From Tricholomella constricta (taxonomy: Eukaryota > Basidiomycota > Agaricomycetes > Agaricales > Lyophyllaceae): a stretch of 64,000 nt of DNA. Positions 44,696-58,128 of the stretch are shown piece by piece; the first letter of the stretch is position 1; each line of letters opens with the position of its first letter. Position numbers and translations under genes: made by a program. The notes beneath the pieces are model-generated. The model was not told the origin of the DNA. It saw only the letters and a program-made list of their open reading frames with translations, and made no database searches. The DNA is taken from the NCBI GenBank assembly GCA_013368375.1, contig JAACJP010000007.1, positions 1,116,001 to 1,180,000 on the forward strand, given 5' to 3'.

Positions 44696-45491
44696 ATGAC
44701 TGAAACTCGAAGGCTCTTGGAAGCCGCTGCAGCCCTCTCCCGTCTCCTTTACGCCAGCAATGTTCCCCATGCGTTCTACGGCAATGTCTTGACTGCAGCC
44801 TTGTCGAACGCTCCGCATGCGCATGCAAGTTTACTCTGAAACTATTCGGTTCTCTACGATGCTTATCGACCTCTAGGAGATCTTTTGCATAGTTGAGTTT
44901 GGTCAAACGCACCCATTTCGACGGGTGCGTGACGCGGTGGCCGGTAGTGCAGAATTCACTACGACCAACTCCCCGTGGACCAACAGGTCGGCAATCTTAC
45001 AGCCTACTCCTCTCCCTAACCGTTAATCCCGTCCAGGCTCCACGCCACATATCGTCGGCTGATCCCTCCTATCGACGTAAGCCCATTTGATTCAGCCTTT
45101 GCCCGTCGGATATAACACCTGTGGATTGCTGATAGATCGAGATTCTGGCAGCTGGAGAGTCAGGCCCCCGCCACCTGGATAACACAACTGTGATGAAGCT
45201 CCAGGGCGTGCCGTTCCTAACGATTTCAGAGTTTGTCCGAGCCAAGCTGAAATCATGGATGATGTACGCTATGTATTCACGCTTCCCTTTTTACCGGCTC
45301 AATCTCAAAGTCCCTTACTGTCCAGCCGTGGCTCTGATGGTGACGCTCAAGATATTTCTTATGTGCTGTCTCGATACTGGAACCGTGTGGACATCAATCG
45401 AATACCGGAGCAAGACATGGGCACTTTTGTTTCCCGAAACTCGAATGCAGCACCTGCGTGGACAGCGATCAAGAGGAAGTATGGGATGTGA
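44696..45491 (+). CDS. Nucleotidyltransferase-like protein (conserved fungal family)
   Basis: ATG at 44696: TRRLLEAAAALSRLLYAS, NVPHAFYGNVLTAALSNAPH. Exons continue EIFCIVEFGQTHPFRRVRDA and AGSAEFTTTNSPWTN, LHATYRRLIPPID, IEILAAGESGPRHLDNTTVM, KLQGVPFLTISEFVRAKLKS, DAQDISYVLSRYWNRVDINR and AAPAWTAIKRKYGM, TGA at 45489. I connect this layout (short helical start, G-N-V-L-T patch, IEIL strand, V-P-FLT-x-x-E-FVRAKLKSW) with unnamed Agaricomycete proteins that resemble bacterial nucleotidyltransferase-fold proteins; this link is inference. The first intron (44825-44876) is GC-AG with consensus donor GCAAGT. The others are GTCGGC, GTAAGC and GTACGC type. All junctions keep frame. Catalytic residues cannot be assigned with confidence. 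Confidence 0.72.
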
Positions 45492-46582
45492 CTGTCATAT
45501 ATCAAAAACGGAAGGGAAATCTGGATCCATTGGAGACGCTTGAGGGCTGGGATTGATGGATGGAATAAAAGACGCCAGAACCTTCGACGTCGTGTAGTTC
45601 GCATGCTCCTGTTATAAGGATGGCGTTCATATGTATATTCGATCATAGCTGTATTATATTCTTCTAGCCTCATGACACAGCGCTCATGGCTGCGATCATC
45701 ACCCGGTCTACCGGCATTGTGGATCAACTCCGCTTGTATCAAGCAACTTGGTGGTCTTCGCGATGAGCCGTGTGGTTGAAACAGTATGCCACATCTCCGA
45801 CGAACCTCTGAGTCTCTGGTGCAAGCGTTCCCATGGCTCCCATGGCGCAGTTCTACCGTCGTAATAAATAGGCTCGGATTTATCACGATCCGTAATATGG
45901 TAGATGACCATTAGCCAGAACGCTCTGCTACGTTGAAGATACCTGAGGCTATTGTAAGTATGGCCATTCTAGATGATCTTAAAGTACCCACATCATGTTT
46001 CCCCACCAGGAGACCTTTCTCGGCGCACTATCATCGATCATGATCACGATAGTTGTAAACATATCAATAGGTGTTGATAGTGAGACTGGGGGGAATGGTC
46101 GGGGTCTTCTCTCTCCCCTCAAATGTGCATTCCTAATGTTCGAGAAGGTTCAGTGGCTTACACAACATTCTAGTGTCGAGTAAATTTAAACTGAACAGTC
46201 ACTGTTCTCACTAGTGCATTTTGGCACCGAAGAGCAACAAGCAATAGCACCATTCACAGCCACCAAGTAAGTCGTGGAGAGTTCGACTGTCTGAGGCGCT
46301 TACCCACCTTTAAAACCAATTCAAGCGCTTGCCGTCGGTAGCTAGTTTCCTGCCTGCCACACTGGCAATACGAATTACATCAAATTCCAAGCGACGCGCT
46401 TGAGAGTGAGGCATGAGAACAGCGACGTGTTATTGGCTGGCGAGGTCCTTCCGAAGTTCTGCGAGTTTGGAGCGACATTGACTCGGAACTGTCGCGTGTG
46501 AGCACGGAAGGTGAAGAGCATGCGAGGTTCGAGCCAAAATTCCAGTTGTCAGATGTCGGGTCAACTGACAGACGCATCAGTA
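45492..46582. other. Intergenic, no supported gene
   Basis: About 1.1 kb between the plus-strand gene end and the small minus-strand model. Open frames are shadows or unsupported. Confidence 0.4.
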
Positions 46583-46901
46583 TCATTGGTTTGCCCGACC
46601 AGGATCAAATAGGAACATGTAAAAGGAGGCAGTTAAGAGCAATCCAAAGGTCGTCTCTAAGAATCCAAGAAGCCAAGTTCAAACCTTCTGAAGGCCCCAG
46701 TGAGAAGACGGTGACAGTCGTGTGGCCATCTCCAATCTCCTGGATATTGGGGCCTAAGACATGTTCCGGGTTAGAAGAAGAATCGTAGAGCTCGAAGTCA
46801 AGGGCACTGCTAGTAGGGTTTTGAAGAGCGTTGATTGGATCGCTGAAAATCAATAAAAGCAATTCATTCAGGCTCCGCGCGCCTGTGAGAGGCGGAAGCA
46901 A
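46583..46901 (-). CDS. Possible small protein, unidentified
   Basis: A minus-strand segment reads protein-like: SDPINALQNPTSSALDFELY, EHVLGPNIQEIGDGHTTVTV, FSLGPSEG. A potential 3' piece after an AG (TTFGLLLTASFYMFLF, then DPGRANQ and TGA at 46585-46583) would end it with a hydrophobic helix. The first piece may begin at a TTTTCAG acceptor near 46859, so the true start could lie upstream of 46901. The 28-nt gap between the pieces is too short for a normal intron, so the model is unsure. No family recognised. Confidence 0.28.
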
Positions 46902-47027
46902 AACGGAAAAAACACGCGCCTCCGTGCGGCATATGACGCGGCAAGCGCCGGCGTAAACCCTTGCATTGGTTTGAAAGACATAATTTTAATGACACGACGT
47001 GAGGAACGTATTTTAAACCACAAACCC

Positions 47028-48072
47028 CTAAGATGGGATAGAAGTTGTCAAGTCATGTAAGGGAACGGGAATAAAAGAAGCACTGACGCCATTCACCCTG
47101 ATATTCTGACCGTTTACCCATTGTGCCGCTGGGCTAACCAGGAACGCCACCGCTGGTGCAATATCCTCAGGCTTTCCCAGACGGTTGTTTGGGTTCTGCG
47201 AGGCGATGACTTTCACAACTTCCTCCGGCTTGCCTGCACGAAATAGATCTGTGTCAACAGGACCAGGCGAGACTGTATTCACTGTAATTCCATGGGCCCC
47301 AAGGTCTTTGGCAAGAACTCGCGAAATTTGCTCGATGGCACCTGAATTATGTTACAACCGCAGTTAATCCGAAGTTTTCAGTGTCGAGGATGGTATGAAC
47401 CTTTAGAGGCAACGTATGCCAGCGCATTGGGTAACACAGTAGTGGCGCCCGTCAAGCTCGAAGAGAAAAAGATGATACGACCACCGGCTGAGAGACAGGT
47501 TAGTAAGGAGGCTCCCGACGATCACGACCATGAATAGGAGACATACGCGTTGGCAAGAGTGGCGCGACAGCTTTTGCCAAAAACAAAGGTCCCTTGACAT
47601 TACTGTTGATATGGTCGTCGAAAAAGTCCTCTTCGACGTCGGCTAAGGGTTTGCTGCCCATGATCCCGGCATTGCAGATCAAAATGTCAACCCTTCCGTA
47701 AGCCCTGATCGTCTCATCAACCAGGTTCTTTCCCCCATAAATCGTCGAGGCATTTGCTTTGACAGCCACGGCTCCGCCTTTGCCTTTAGCGTTGATCTCG
47801 TTTACAAGGTCCTCAGCTAGTTTCGGATTGTTGACATCTATGGATATTTTGGCATCAGGTTTTGATGTCGACACCGAGAACAATTTGGACAAACAATTCA
47901 CGGTGACGTTTGCGCCTTCGTCTGCCAAACGTCTTGCTATGGCGGCACCTATTCCCCTGGAAGACCCAGTAACTATCGCCACTTTCCCTGAGTAATCTGA
48001 TTAGATATGTAATGTACAAAGCGTTGCGCTGGAACATTTACCAGAAAGAGATGTGGGCAACGAGGAGGTCAT
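47028..48072 (-). CDS. Short-chain dehydrogenase/reductase
   Basis: NAD(P)-dependent oxidoreductase. ATG at 48072 gives MTSSLPTSLS, then a GTAAAT...CTCAG intron and GKVAIVTGSSRGIGAAIARR (the TGxxxGIG nucleotide site). Next come DILICNAG (structural NAG), HINSNVKGPLFLAKA, GGRIIFFSSSL (catalytic Ser), ALAYVASKGA (YxxxK) and VNTVSPGPVDTDLF. The C-terminus has GKPEDIAPAVAFLVSPAAQW and VNGQNIRVNG, TAG at 47030-47028. All catalytic residues are present. The segment after the second strand (NCLSKLFSVSTSKPDAKISI) is longer than usual; it could be an insertion or a retained intron. Substrate unknown; of the 3-oxoacyl-ACP-reductase-like type. Confidence 0.9.
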
Positions 48073-48332
48073 TATGAAGATGACAGCGTGAAACGTAGGC
48101 TCGAATTATGAACACGCCTTGAGATATAGACAGGTGTGATTAGTTGTTAGTCAGCGAGAGAAGAGGTTTGAGACCTTAAGCACACATTTGAATCGCTCTA
48201 CTTCCTGACCATCCACCCAATTCCTAAAAGTCCAATAGGAGGAAATGGCCAATTAATAGGAGGTAAACTTTCACAGATCTTGAAGCGCATCTCGAATAAA
48301 GTCAAAAAAATATATATTTGAATATGATAAGA

Positions 48333-49144
48333 TTAGACAGAGATGTACAGCTTGCGAAGTTGTTGTACAGATCCAACTTCGTCACAAACAGGACATGATC
48401 CCTGAATGTCATAGGCCATGCGGATACATGGTCCGCAAAACAAATGGCCGCATGGAGTGGAACAGGTGGTTTTGGGAGAAAGGTCGCATATAGGACATGC
48501 AAACTTATCGGCGGGAATACCGTCTTCATTTTCCTCTTCCTCCTCCTCCATAATTTGTGCGATGTCGTCAGTCACAACATCCCCGAGATCCTCCTCATCC
48601 TCGAAGTCACAATCGTCATAATGTTCCCAGGAGTCATCGTCATCTGAGTATTCGTCGTGCGCCTCATCATCCGAATCTTCGTCGGGATACATGAGGCGAC
48701 CCAAATAATCTTCCTGGCCTTCGACGAGTTTAGGGGAGGAGAAAGAGGAATCATCTTCGTCATCGCTGTCATCTCCATGCACTGCTGCATGTTCAATGTG
48801 CTAGAATCCCAAGTATGTGAGAAAACAATACATCCACACGAAAGTAGGAACGCACCATGCGAAGTCCAGCGGCGGTGTCGAAACTAACATCACAAGATAC
48901 GCAATAGTGATGAAAACGGGAATAAACGTAGTGCTATTCGAAATGTCAGCGTGGCCTAGCAGGTTAAAAAGAAATGACGACATACGTTGCGGAGAGCATT
49001 CCCGTTCAAAAAGCGGCTACAACAAGTGTTGCAGCGCGGGTGATCAGGGGAGTCTGCGACGTGTTCTGAGCGATCCTCGACGGACTCGAAGTACTCATCA
49101 CAAATAGCGCAGTAGGATTCAGTGGAATATTGAACATCAGGCAT
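48333..49144 (-). CDS. C2H2-type plus RING finger protein
   Basis: ATG at 49144: MPDVQYSTESYCAICDEYFE. The first finger pair is CAICDEYFESVEDRSEH with HPRCNTCCSRFLNGNALRN. After an intron comes HYVYSRFHHYCVSCDVSFDT and AAGLRM/HIEH (second finger). An acidic region follows (DDSDDEDDSSFSSP, EDSDDEAHDEYSDDDDSWE, EEEEENEDGIP). A C-terminal RING domain, CPICDLSPKTTCSTPCGHLFCGPC...CPVC, shows the C3HC4 pattern. RING domains usually act as E3 ubiquitin ligases. Ends LRKLYISV. The finger spacing is the same as in the gene at 30394-31762, so the two are likely related. The RING plus basidiomycete-type finger combination is notable. Confidence 0.85.
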
Positions 49145-49706
49145 GGTGATGATGGTGATGGTGATGAGGTGAGATGGTTATTGCAGTTAGATGGTGGTTT
49201 GGTTGTTGTGGTTATGAGTGAAAGTAAGTTGACCGTTATTTGCAAAGTCGGCGCCCTTTTATATTGTTGAGAAGTGGGTCGCTTCTCCTATTCTGATTTT
49301 CAAGGTGGATGTGGATGTGGATGCATTAGCCCCTAGACAAACGGACTTTCGTGGATACTGCTCCACGGTTCGGTGGTTGAGGCGTTCATCGTGGAAAAAG
49401 GAGGTTTGAAGCAAGAAGCCCCTGTTTGGACTTGGTTGGATTTTTGTAAAGGACAAACACGTCGATACATGTCAGGAGTGATATCCACCCTTCAATAACG
49501 CATGTATGTACTTATGTTGACCGCTTCCGACTGCGTTTGCGTGCATACCCATCAATCGTGAGCACCCGCGCGCCTCTTGCCAGAGATGCCAGCAGCAATA
49601 TTAATACTGGGCGTGTTACGTAGTTCAACGGTAGTTGCTCCTGTTAGTCAACAACGTGGCTTACCTCAACACTCAACGGGACTAATATCCTCTGGGAGGC
49701 TTATCG
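49145..49706. promoter_or_regulatory. Divergent intergenic region
   Basis: 562 bases between the zinc finger/RING gene (minus) and the APH-like gene (plus). It includes a short GGTGATGATGGTGATGGTGA repeat right before the minus-strand ATG and a GGATGTGGATGTGGATG tract near 49308. Presumably carries both promoters. Confidence 0.5.
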
Positions 49707-50912
49707 ATGGACCTAACGGACTGCGAGTGTTCCAGCGACGTTTCCACCGAGGAGTCATACAGCTCGGATGAATTCCCGCCACTCGAGCCTGACCTTGACA
49801 AGTTGATGGCTCATGTTTCTCAGGTGGTCGAAATGAAGCTCGCGCTCGCCAAAAAATTAACTCGAGGTCGATATCATGAAATTTACACCCTCCATTGTCC
49901 CGAGCGACAATGGAGCTGCATCGCACGCTTGTCCCGTTTCCAGGAATCCCCCTCGAAGCTGTCGAGCGAGGTGGCAACGATGGAATATGTTCGCACCCAT
50001 ACCCGAATACCCGTTCCGAAAGTATACTGCCATGATTTTTCCACATGCTCCGTAGGGGTGCAGTTTGTGGTCATGGAGCGTATGCCGGGACAGCACTTGT
50101 ATCGAATTTGGGAGGATCTGACCCTAGACCACAAAATGGCTGCGCTCAGCCAAATTGCACAAGTGTTGGGCCAGCTGTCACAACTAGAGTTTCAGGAGAT
50201 CGGATCGCTGACGGAAGATTTCAAAGTTGGACCCCTTATCCGCATAGACAACTTGGATGATCTCAACCCGACCACCTCATTGACCGGGCCCTACAAATCC
50301 ACGTTCGATTATCTTGCATCGTTTATCGATGGGGAGTCTTCTCGTTTTGCAGACACTCCGGACGACGTTGGTCCCATTCTTGTGGATGTCAAGACTACCA
50401 TCCAGGAATATTGTGTTCGGCGTGCTAGTTCTAGCACCATCCGTCCTCCCTTCCGACTGTATCATGACGATTTTGATGCACAGAACATGCTTTTCTCAAA
50501 CCCTACAAATGACGAACCGCCACGGTTGACCGGTATCATCGATTGGGAATATGCCCACACCGCACCATTATACTTCCTCTACGAATACCCCATATTCATC
50601 CAAGACAACGATTGTGAAAAGAGCGCCTACGCCACGAATGCCATTCTTCGACCTCACTTTGTTCGAGAGCTCCGCGCGCAGTTCCCCAGGGGCTCTATGG
50701 CTTCTATCGAGGCAAAAGAGTGCATGACGGCCAAGTGTTCAACTCTAAACACTTTTCGTGATCTTTTTATGTTTAGCGGGATAGAATGGGACATGCTCAA
50801 GCCTTCGGTGCTCGGGTATCTGCGGGAAGAAGCGGAAGGAGTCGGAAAAGCTTATCGTGGTCGATTGGATTGGGTACCGGATCCGGAGTTGGGCATCGAG
50901 GAGAAGGAGTGA
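49707..50912 (+). CDS. Aminoglycoside phosphotransferase-fold kinase-like protein
   Basis: A single-exon, 401-residue protein with ATG at 49707. The APH fold is seen in RGRYHEIYTLHCP...SCIARLSRF (nucleotide-binding lobe), SEVATMEYVRTHTRIPVPKV, FVVMERMPGQHL (hinge), the catalytic loop LYHDDFDAQNMLF (HxDxxxxN) and the metal-binding GIIDWEYAHTAPLY. These fungal APH proteins are numerous; almost none has a known substrate, and they need not act on antibiotics. Asp in the HDD motif, the Asn and the DWE Asp are all present, so it is probably catalytically competent. The acidic N-terminus (SSDVSTEESYSSDEFPPLEP) is likely disordered. Confidence 0.88.
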   Translation: MDLTDCECSSDVSTEESYSSDEFPPLEPDLDKLMAHVSQVVEMKLALAKKLTRGRYHEIYTLHCPERQWSCIARLSRFQESPSKLSSEVATMEYVRTHTRIPVPKVYCHDFSTCSVGVQFVVMERMPGQHLYRIWEDLTLDHKMAALSQIAQVLGQLSQLEFQEIGSLTEDFKVGPLIRIDNLDDLNPTTSLTGPYKSTFDYLASFIDGESSRFADTPDDVGPILVDVKTTIQEYCVRRASSSTIRPPFRLYHDDFDAQNMLFSNPTNDEPPRLTGIIDWEYAHTAPLYFLYEYPIFIQDNDCEKSAYATNAILRPHFVRELRAQFPRGSMASIEAKECMTAKCSTLNTFRDLFMFSGIEWDMLKPSVLGYLREEAEGVGKAYRGRLDWVPDPELGIEEKE

Positions 50913-51580
50913 GTGCGAGATTCGGGGTGGATTTTTTTTCCAGGTCTGGGACGGTTGATTAAATTTCAAGGTTAATTGCGGGTCCTCACGTTCAGATACC
51001 TTTCTGAGGTCATGGTTGCGTCATTTCGCCCTTCGACATGTCAACTGACTGGCTTCAATACGTTAATGACCTGTGCCTGGTGAAACCCGTGTTTGTAACA
51101 ACCCCACAATCCCCCACGAACTTGACTCGCAACTGTCATTCCTTACCATCACATGTCACCCTGAAAGCGGCACTCATGAACGGTGTTATCTACCGCCTAG
51201 GTATGAATTTTGCTACATGTGCTTGGGCTCTGACCCCTTCCTCGACGTGTTGTTTGTGACATTAAGAAGCGCCACTGGATCACTTTTCTTATTGGCGCGT
51301 TTTTTTTTTGACCTGGCGTTCGTTCCTTTTTCTTTCTGAATTTTCCACAATACTCGCAAGTCATCCTAGAAACATATCGTGGCAGACGTGCGTCTGGGGA
51401 GGTTGGAAGCGCCACACCTTCTTCGCTATCACCTTATCGGACATCAACCATTTTCGGTCTTGATTCTGGTTATGACCGTGCTGAGCTGATGTGAAGGAAA
51501 CGTCAGGACAAAGGATTATCTTTCTACAACAAAAAAGCCACCGTAGTATCATTTATTGACAGTCTAGCCCGGCCAATCCG
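50913..51580. other. Convergent intergenic region
   Basis: Between the ends of the APH-like and lyase genes. It holds their 3' UTRs and T-runs (50929-50941 and 51300-51309). No gene seen. Confidence 0.5.
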
Positions 51581-52991
51581 CTATACAACTCGGTATACCA
51601 TCTCTTGGCTTAAACCCAGATAGTTTTTGGGATCACAATATTTTTCCAACTCCGGTCTCTTTAGCCCATATTTCATAGCTTCTTCACTCTCAGCTAATAA
51701 TTCGACAAGAGGCCGATTTTCTTCAATCGCCGTCCTGCAAAGGTCATAGATCAGATCGTGGGCGACTTGCCTGCCGATAATCTTTCCCAACTGCATCATC
51801 ACGGCTTCGCTCGCGATCGCTCCTTGTGTCAGGTCCAGGTTCCTACTCATGTTCTCGGGATGCACCTCCAAGCCCTCAACAAGCTCCTGAGTATGCGACA
51901 ATATGGCATGGGTCATAGTGCACGTCTGGGGCAGCACAATCCACTCGATCTCCCATGGGCCCGTGCTCCGCTCATGGTCTTCCACCATGGCATCAAACAG
52001 AGCCGCGCTTAATTGCCTGACAGTGCTCGCCATGGCGGTTATATAAACGCTCGAGATTGGGTTCCTTTTCTGGGGCATCGTACTGCTCGACCCGCGATGA
52101 GCATAATAAGGCTCCGAAACCTCCCCTACTTCGGTCTGCATGAGGAGCTTCACATCAAATGCAAACTTCGCACAGGTCCCAGTCACCATCGTGAAAAAGG
52201 CTCCGATTTCAGCAATTCTGTCTCTCTCGGTGTGCCATGCAATCTCTGGGACTCCCAGGGACAGCTCTTTGGCGAGTTCTTCCTGCACTTGGAATGCAAG
52301 CCCGGTATCAGAGATAGTGGCGAGGGTTCCTGCCGCGCCCCCGAACTCAATCACAAGCAGACGCGGGAGAATCTCGGCCAGCCGAGCCTGGTGCCTTTGG
52401 AAGGTGGAGAGCAAGCGTGCCAGCTTGAAACCAAATGAAATTGGCACCGCTTGCTGTAAATTGGATCGGGCTGCCATGGGAGTCGACGCATGCGTTCGTG
52501 CCAGATCGCGAAGCGCAGCTGTTATACTTTCCAACGACTTCGAAACCAACTCACATGTGTCGCGGAGCATGAGGATCGTCGCGGTATCTGTAACATCCTG
52601 ATGACTTGCGTCAGTGCTGCGATTCTTCAGAAGGAAGTACTCGGATGTTTTCGAGTACCTGCGTGGTCGCTCCCCAGTGTGCCCATTCTCCAAGGCCGGG
52701 TTCGACTTCGTTAACCATGCGTACCAGCTGCGTTACCATCGGCAGAACGGGATACCCGATTTTACGAGTCTCCCTTTCCAGCTCTTCCATATCTATAAAA
52801 GCGATATCACATTTCTCCACGATAGCATGAGCGGCCTTCTCTGGTATCACTCCCAAACGCGCCTGCGCCGTGGCAAGTGCAGACTCGAATCGGAGGTAGT
52901 ACGCTGTACGATTCTTGTCGGACCAGATGGCCGACGATGCTGGTGAAGAGAAGATGTTTCGAAAAATGACGGAGTCTGTTACCGTAGACAT
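51581..52991 (-). CDS. Fumarase/aspartase superfamily lyase (CMLE/adenylosuccinate-lyase-like)
   Basis: ATG at 52991 gives MSTVTDSVIFRNIFSSPASS. An in-frame upstream Met (53090) would add an Arg/Ser/His-rich leader that could be a mitochondrial presequence. Motifs: GEWAHWGATTQ/DVTDTA (split by a GTACTC...CATCAG intron), with the substrate-binding HWGATTQD typical of 3-carboxy-cis,cis-muconate cycloisomerase and adenylosuccinate lyase. Then QQAVPISFGFKLA, IEFGGAAGTLA, and the superfamily signature SSTMPQKRNP with the catalytic Ser loop. HWGAT..DVTDTA and the FGGAAGTLA motif lean to the PcaB-like branch. The reaction would be removal of a carboxylate-bearing group by beta-elimination, or its cycloisomerase variant. 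Substrate not certain. No obvious aromatic-catabolism neighbours. Confidence 0.88.
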
Positions 52992-54030
52992 ATGGCGCAG
53001 GCTAGAGATAGAATATGTCGCAATTGTTTCGCGATATGAATGAAAGAGAGCACGGAACTGTTGGCAAGTATGACGTGAGATTGATAACATGCGTCAATTT
53101 GCCTTTCTTGGGAGCAATGTCGTTTTGCAAAGAACTACCTACACAGCAGTGGCGCCGGATTCGAAGGCGCCACAAACTAATGCAATTGTCAATTTCTAGG
53201 TTCATGATTGCACACTCTGCACGCTTCGGCACACTGGTATGTCATTACCCAGGCCCGAAATTAAAATGACAGTCCTGGCCTTTCGCTCCCGAGGTTCGCG
53301 AGCTCCTATTGACTGCGTTTCCGCAACTTTGATTATCGACCCTGACGGTACACTCGGGGTTATCGAATATCGTCTTGTTTCTCTTCATAGTCGCCATTGA
53401 TTTGTTCAGTTTTTGAACCTTGTCGGATATACATTACATCCCCGTCTTCTCCATTCGTCATTCTGCTCTGCCTGCATGCCTCATAAAAGAGTCGCCTGAT
53501 AATTTTCATCCTTCCACTCCCGTACTGCGCCACTCCGCATCTTTACGCGACCGTGGAACTGGGCTCACAGAATTGGTATAGGATTGCCGGAGAATGTGCT
53601 CAGGAAGGCGAGCTGAATATTCTTCCTGAGTAGGTGAAAGCCCCCAACGTGTATCAAGCTGTACAAGGAGTTTTACACAAATTCACAATCTTTAGTAGCC
53701 CACAGTAATTTTAATGGTACTTTTGTCCATCGTTCGGAGCATTATTTTGTTTCATGCAAATTCAATGGCCAAACGTACGCGACGCCGAGTAAATAACTGT
53801 CCATCAATGCAATTGGATCAAATACAGTAGAACAAAGAAAGCAGAATATGCCTAGGAAGAGGGGCGGGGGATACGATCAGGCCGTGACAGACCAAGTACT
53901 GAAGGGGTTATAGCGCACGACGAATCGCAAGGAAAAAACGAAACAACGACGGCTTATAAAAGTTTCGGGAAGAAAGAAAGACACGACAGGCAATCCTCAG
54001 CCTCGTCCACAGGAACGTGAAGAAAACCTG
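52992..54030. other. Intergenic, no supported gene
   Basis: Between the lyase start and the calcineurin gene end, both on the minus strand. Contains the lyase promoter (or its longer 5' end up to 53090) and the CNA1 3' UTR. No gene seen. Confidence 0.45.
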
Positions 54031-56598
<2,568 letters not shown>

Positions 56599-57002
56599 GG
56601 GTGCTTCTTCTCTGCTGGGAGAGAACTACGGGCGACGGCGAGTAGAACGGACGATGGACGGTGGTGAGCGGAGGCTGGATAGAGTGGAAGACAAGGAGCG
56701 AGCGCTAATAAGCAAGGACTGGTCGAATGGGTTGTGGAACGTGACAAGATTGGAATTGAGGCAATCAAATACTCGAGTATTTCTGCACCGCGTGTTTTCT
56801 GCTTGGCGGATAAGCGATCCACTCCGAAAGTTTACAGCGAAGATAGGAGATTTCGTGGTTTTCTTCTTTCAAGGTAAAGATTCAAAAGGAAATGGACCGG
56901 TCGTTGCTGTGATCACTGACATACACAGCTTCGTGACATGCGGCCACTGATCGATCACATTTCATCGCATATCCACCGCCCACATACAGTGATATTCTAG
57001 TA
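56599..57002. promoter_or_regulatory. CNA1 upstream region
   Basis: A 404-base gap between CNA1 and the UNC-50 gene, both on minus. It is the presumed CNA1 promoter and the 3' end of the other gene. No gene seen. Confidence 0.5.
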
Positions 57003-58128
57003 CTACGATCCAAAGTAGACTCCAAGTACGCTTTTAGCAACGTTGAATCCGAGAAGAGATATTATGTAGGCCGTAAATAATGGGAGAAGAGGTGACAGAA
57101 GCAGCTCGGATCGGACAAGGAACGGCAGGGCTGTGTGGATGTCAGTGACGCCGGGCGGGGATACGTTTAAACACACCGTTCAAGCCGAGATATACTCCGT
57201 ACATGTACTGCGCGAATCTGTTGATGTCAAATTATAATAGTGATAGTATCAGGATCAGCAGATGCGTACCCTGCGAGGTAGAGCGTGTTGCCGACCCAGA
57301 GGCACACCCAGTTATCTTTAAGGATTATGGGAAGGAGGAAAAGCTGGGCGAGATAAAGAGCGAGGTACAAAGGAAAGAAAGCATTTGTGTGTACATCGAA
57401 CGCATAAGCCCATTCGACTCGGGAGTCCGCCGGCGTCGTGTGGGAAGGTGGAGCCAGTAATAGACGATTCGATACAAACCTAGTATCGATACTTGATGAG
57501 CAATGACACAACTTGGGCTTCGACGAATTAGCATACCAGAGTATAGTGGCGACCACGATGCCCGTCAAGAGATAGTCCCGCACAATCATGAAAAAGGCAA
57601 GTTCTATCGTTTCGAAGATGCTATATTGATACACCACCGCCCATGCAATGGCAGAAACTCAATGGCCACTTCAGCATGAGCTTATGTCGTCGGGAGGGGT
57701 TGACTCACCACAAAGACAGGCGGAAATTAGGACAAGGATGGCAGGGTCGTCTCGTGCCCATGTATTTTTCGTTTCTACAGAAACTCAGCCCGGGGTGATC
57801 CAATTCCACGCAACAAAAACTGACGTTTGTGAAAGTAAACATTCCGATATCTATGAAGTACAATTAGCTTTTACCGAAAGGTCGAAACGCGACAGGCCTC
57901 ACACTCACACTCTCCGAGGGGCAAGACAAAGATACGTGAGCTGCCACGCAGCCAGCTCGAAGTCCTGGAGTTCATTTCAGTCATGTAAAGACCTTTTTAA
58001 ATCGCCAAGATGTGCACACCATTTGGTGGAAGCGATGCAGCCGTCTAAATATTACAGGCACGCGGTTGGACAAGCTACCAGAGCTGCGGTGAATTCCTTC
58101 TTCAGAGGCGCTTGTTGGGAGAACCATA
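57003..58128 (-). CDS. GMH1: UNC-50/GMH1 family Golgi membrane protein
   Basis: Multi-pass inner-Golgi protein; yeast GMH1 interacts with Gea Arf-GEFs and animal UNC-50 helps receptor trafficking. ATG at 58128 (MVLPTSASEEGIHRSSGSLS, then VIFRRLHRFHQM). Exons give DFELAAWQLTYLCLAPRRVY, RNVYFHKQTKNTWARDDPA, ILVLISACLC, then the TM regions VRDYLLTGIVVATILWYA and EWAYAFDVHTNAFFPLYLAL, LFLLPIILKDNWVCLWVGNT, LYLAGFAQYMYGVYLGLN, ALPFLVRSELLLSPLLPLFT and AYIISLLGFNVAKSVLGVYF, TAG at 57005-57003. It has several short introns and a 26-nt microexon (57850-57825). No frame break. Divergent from the WW-domain gene by about 240 bp. Confidence 0.94.

Noticed and set aside
49140..49330. GATGGT/GGATGT short repeats as possible CRISPR-like or satellite array
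   Set aside because: Only simple-sequence runs of a few units, in a fungal promoter region; no spacer structure.
49610..49680. tRNA-like stretch GTAGTTCAACGGTAGTTGC
   Set aside because: A D-arm-like segment only; no matching acceptor stem, anticodon arm or T arm follows.
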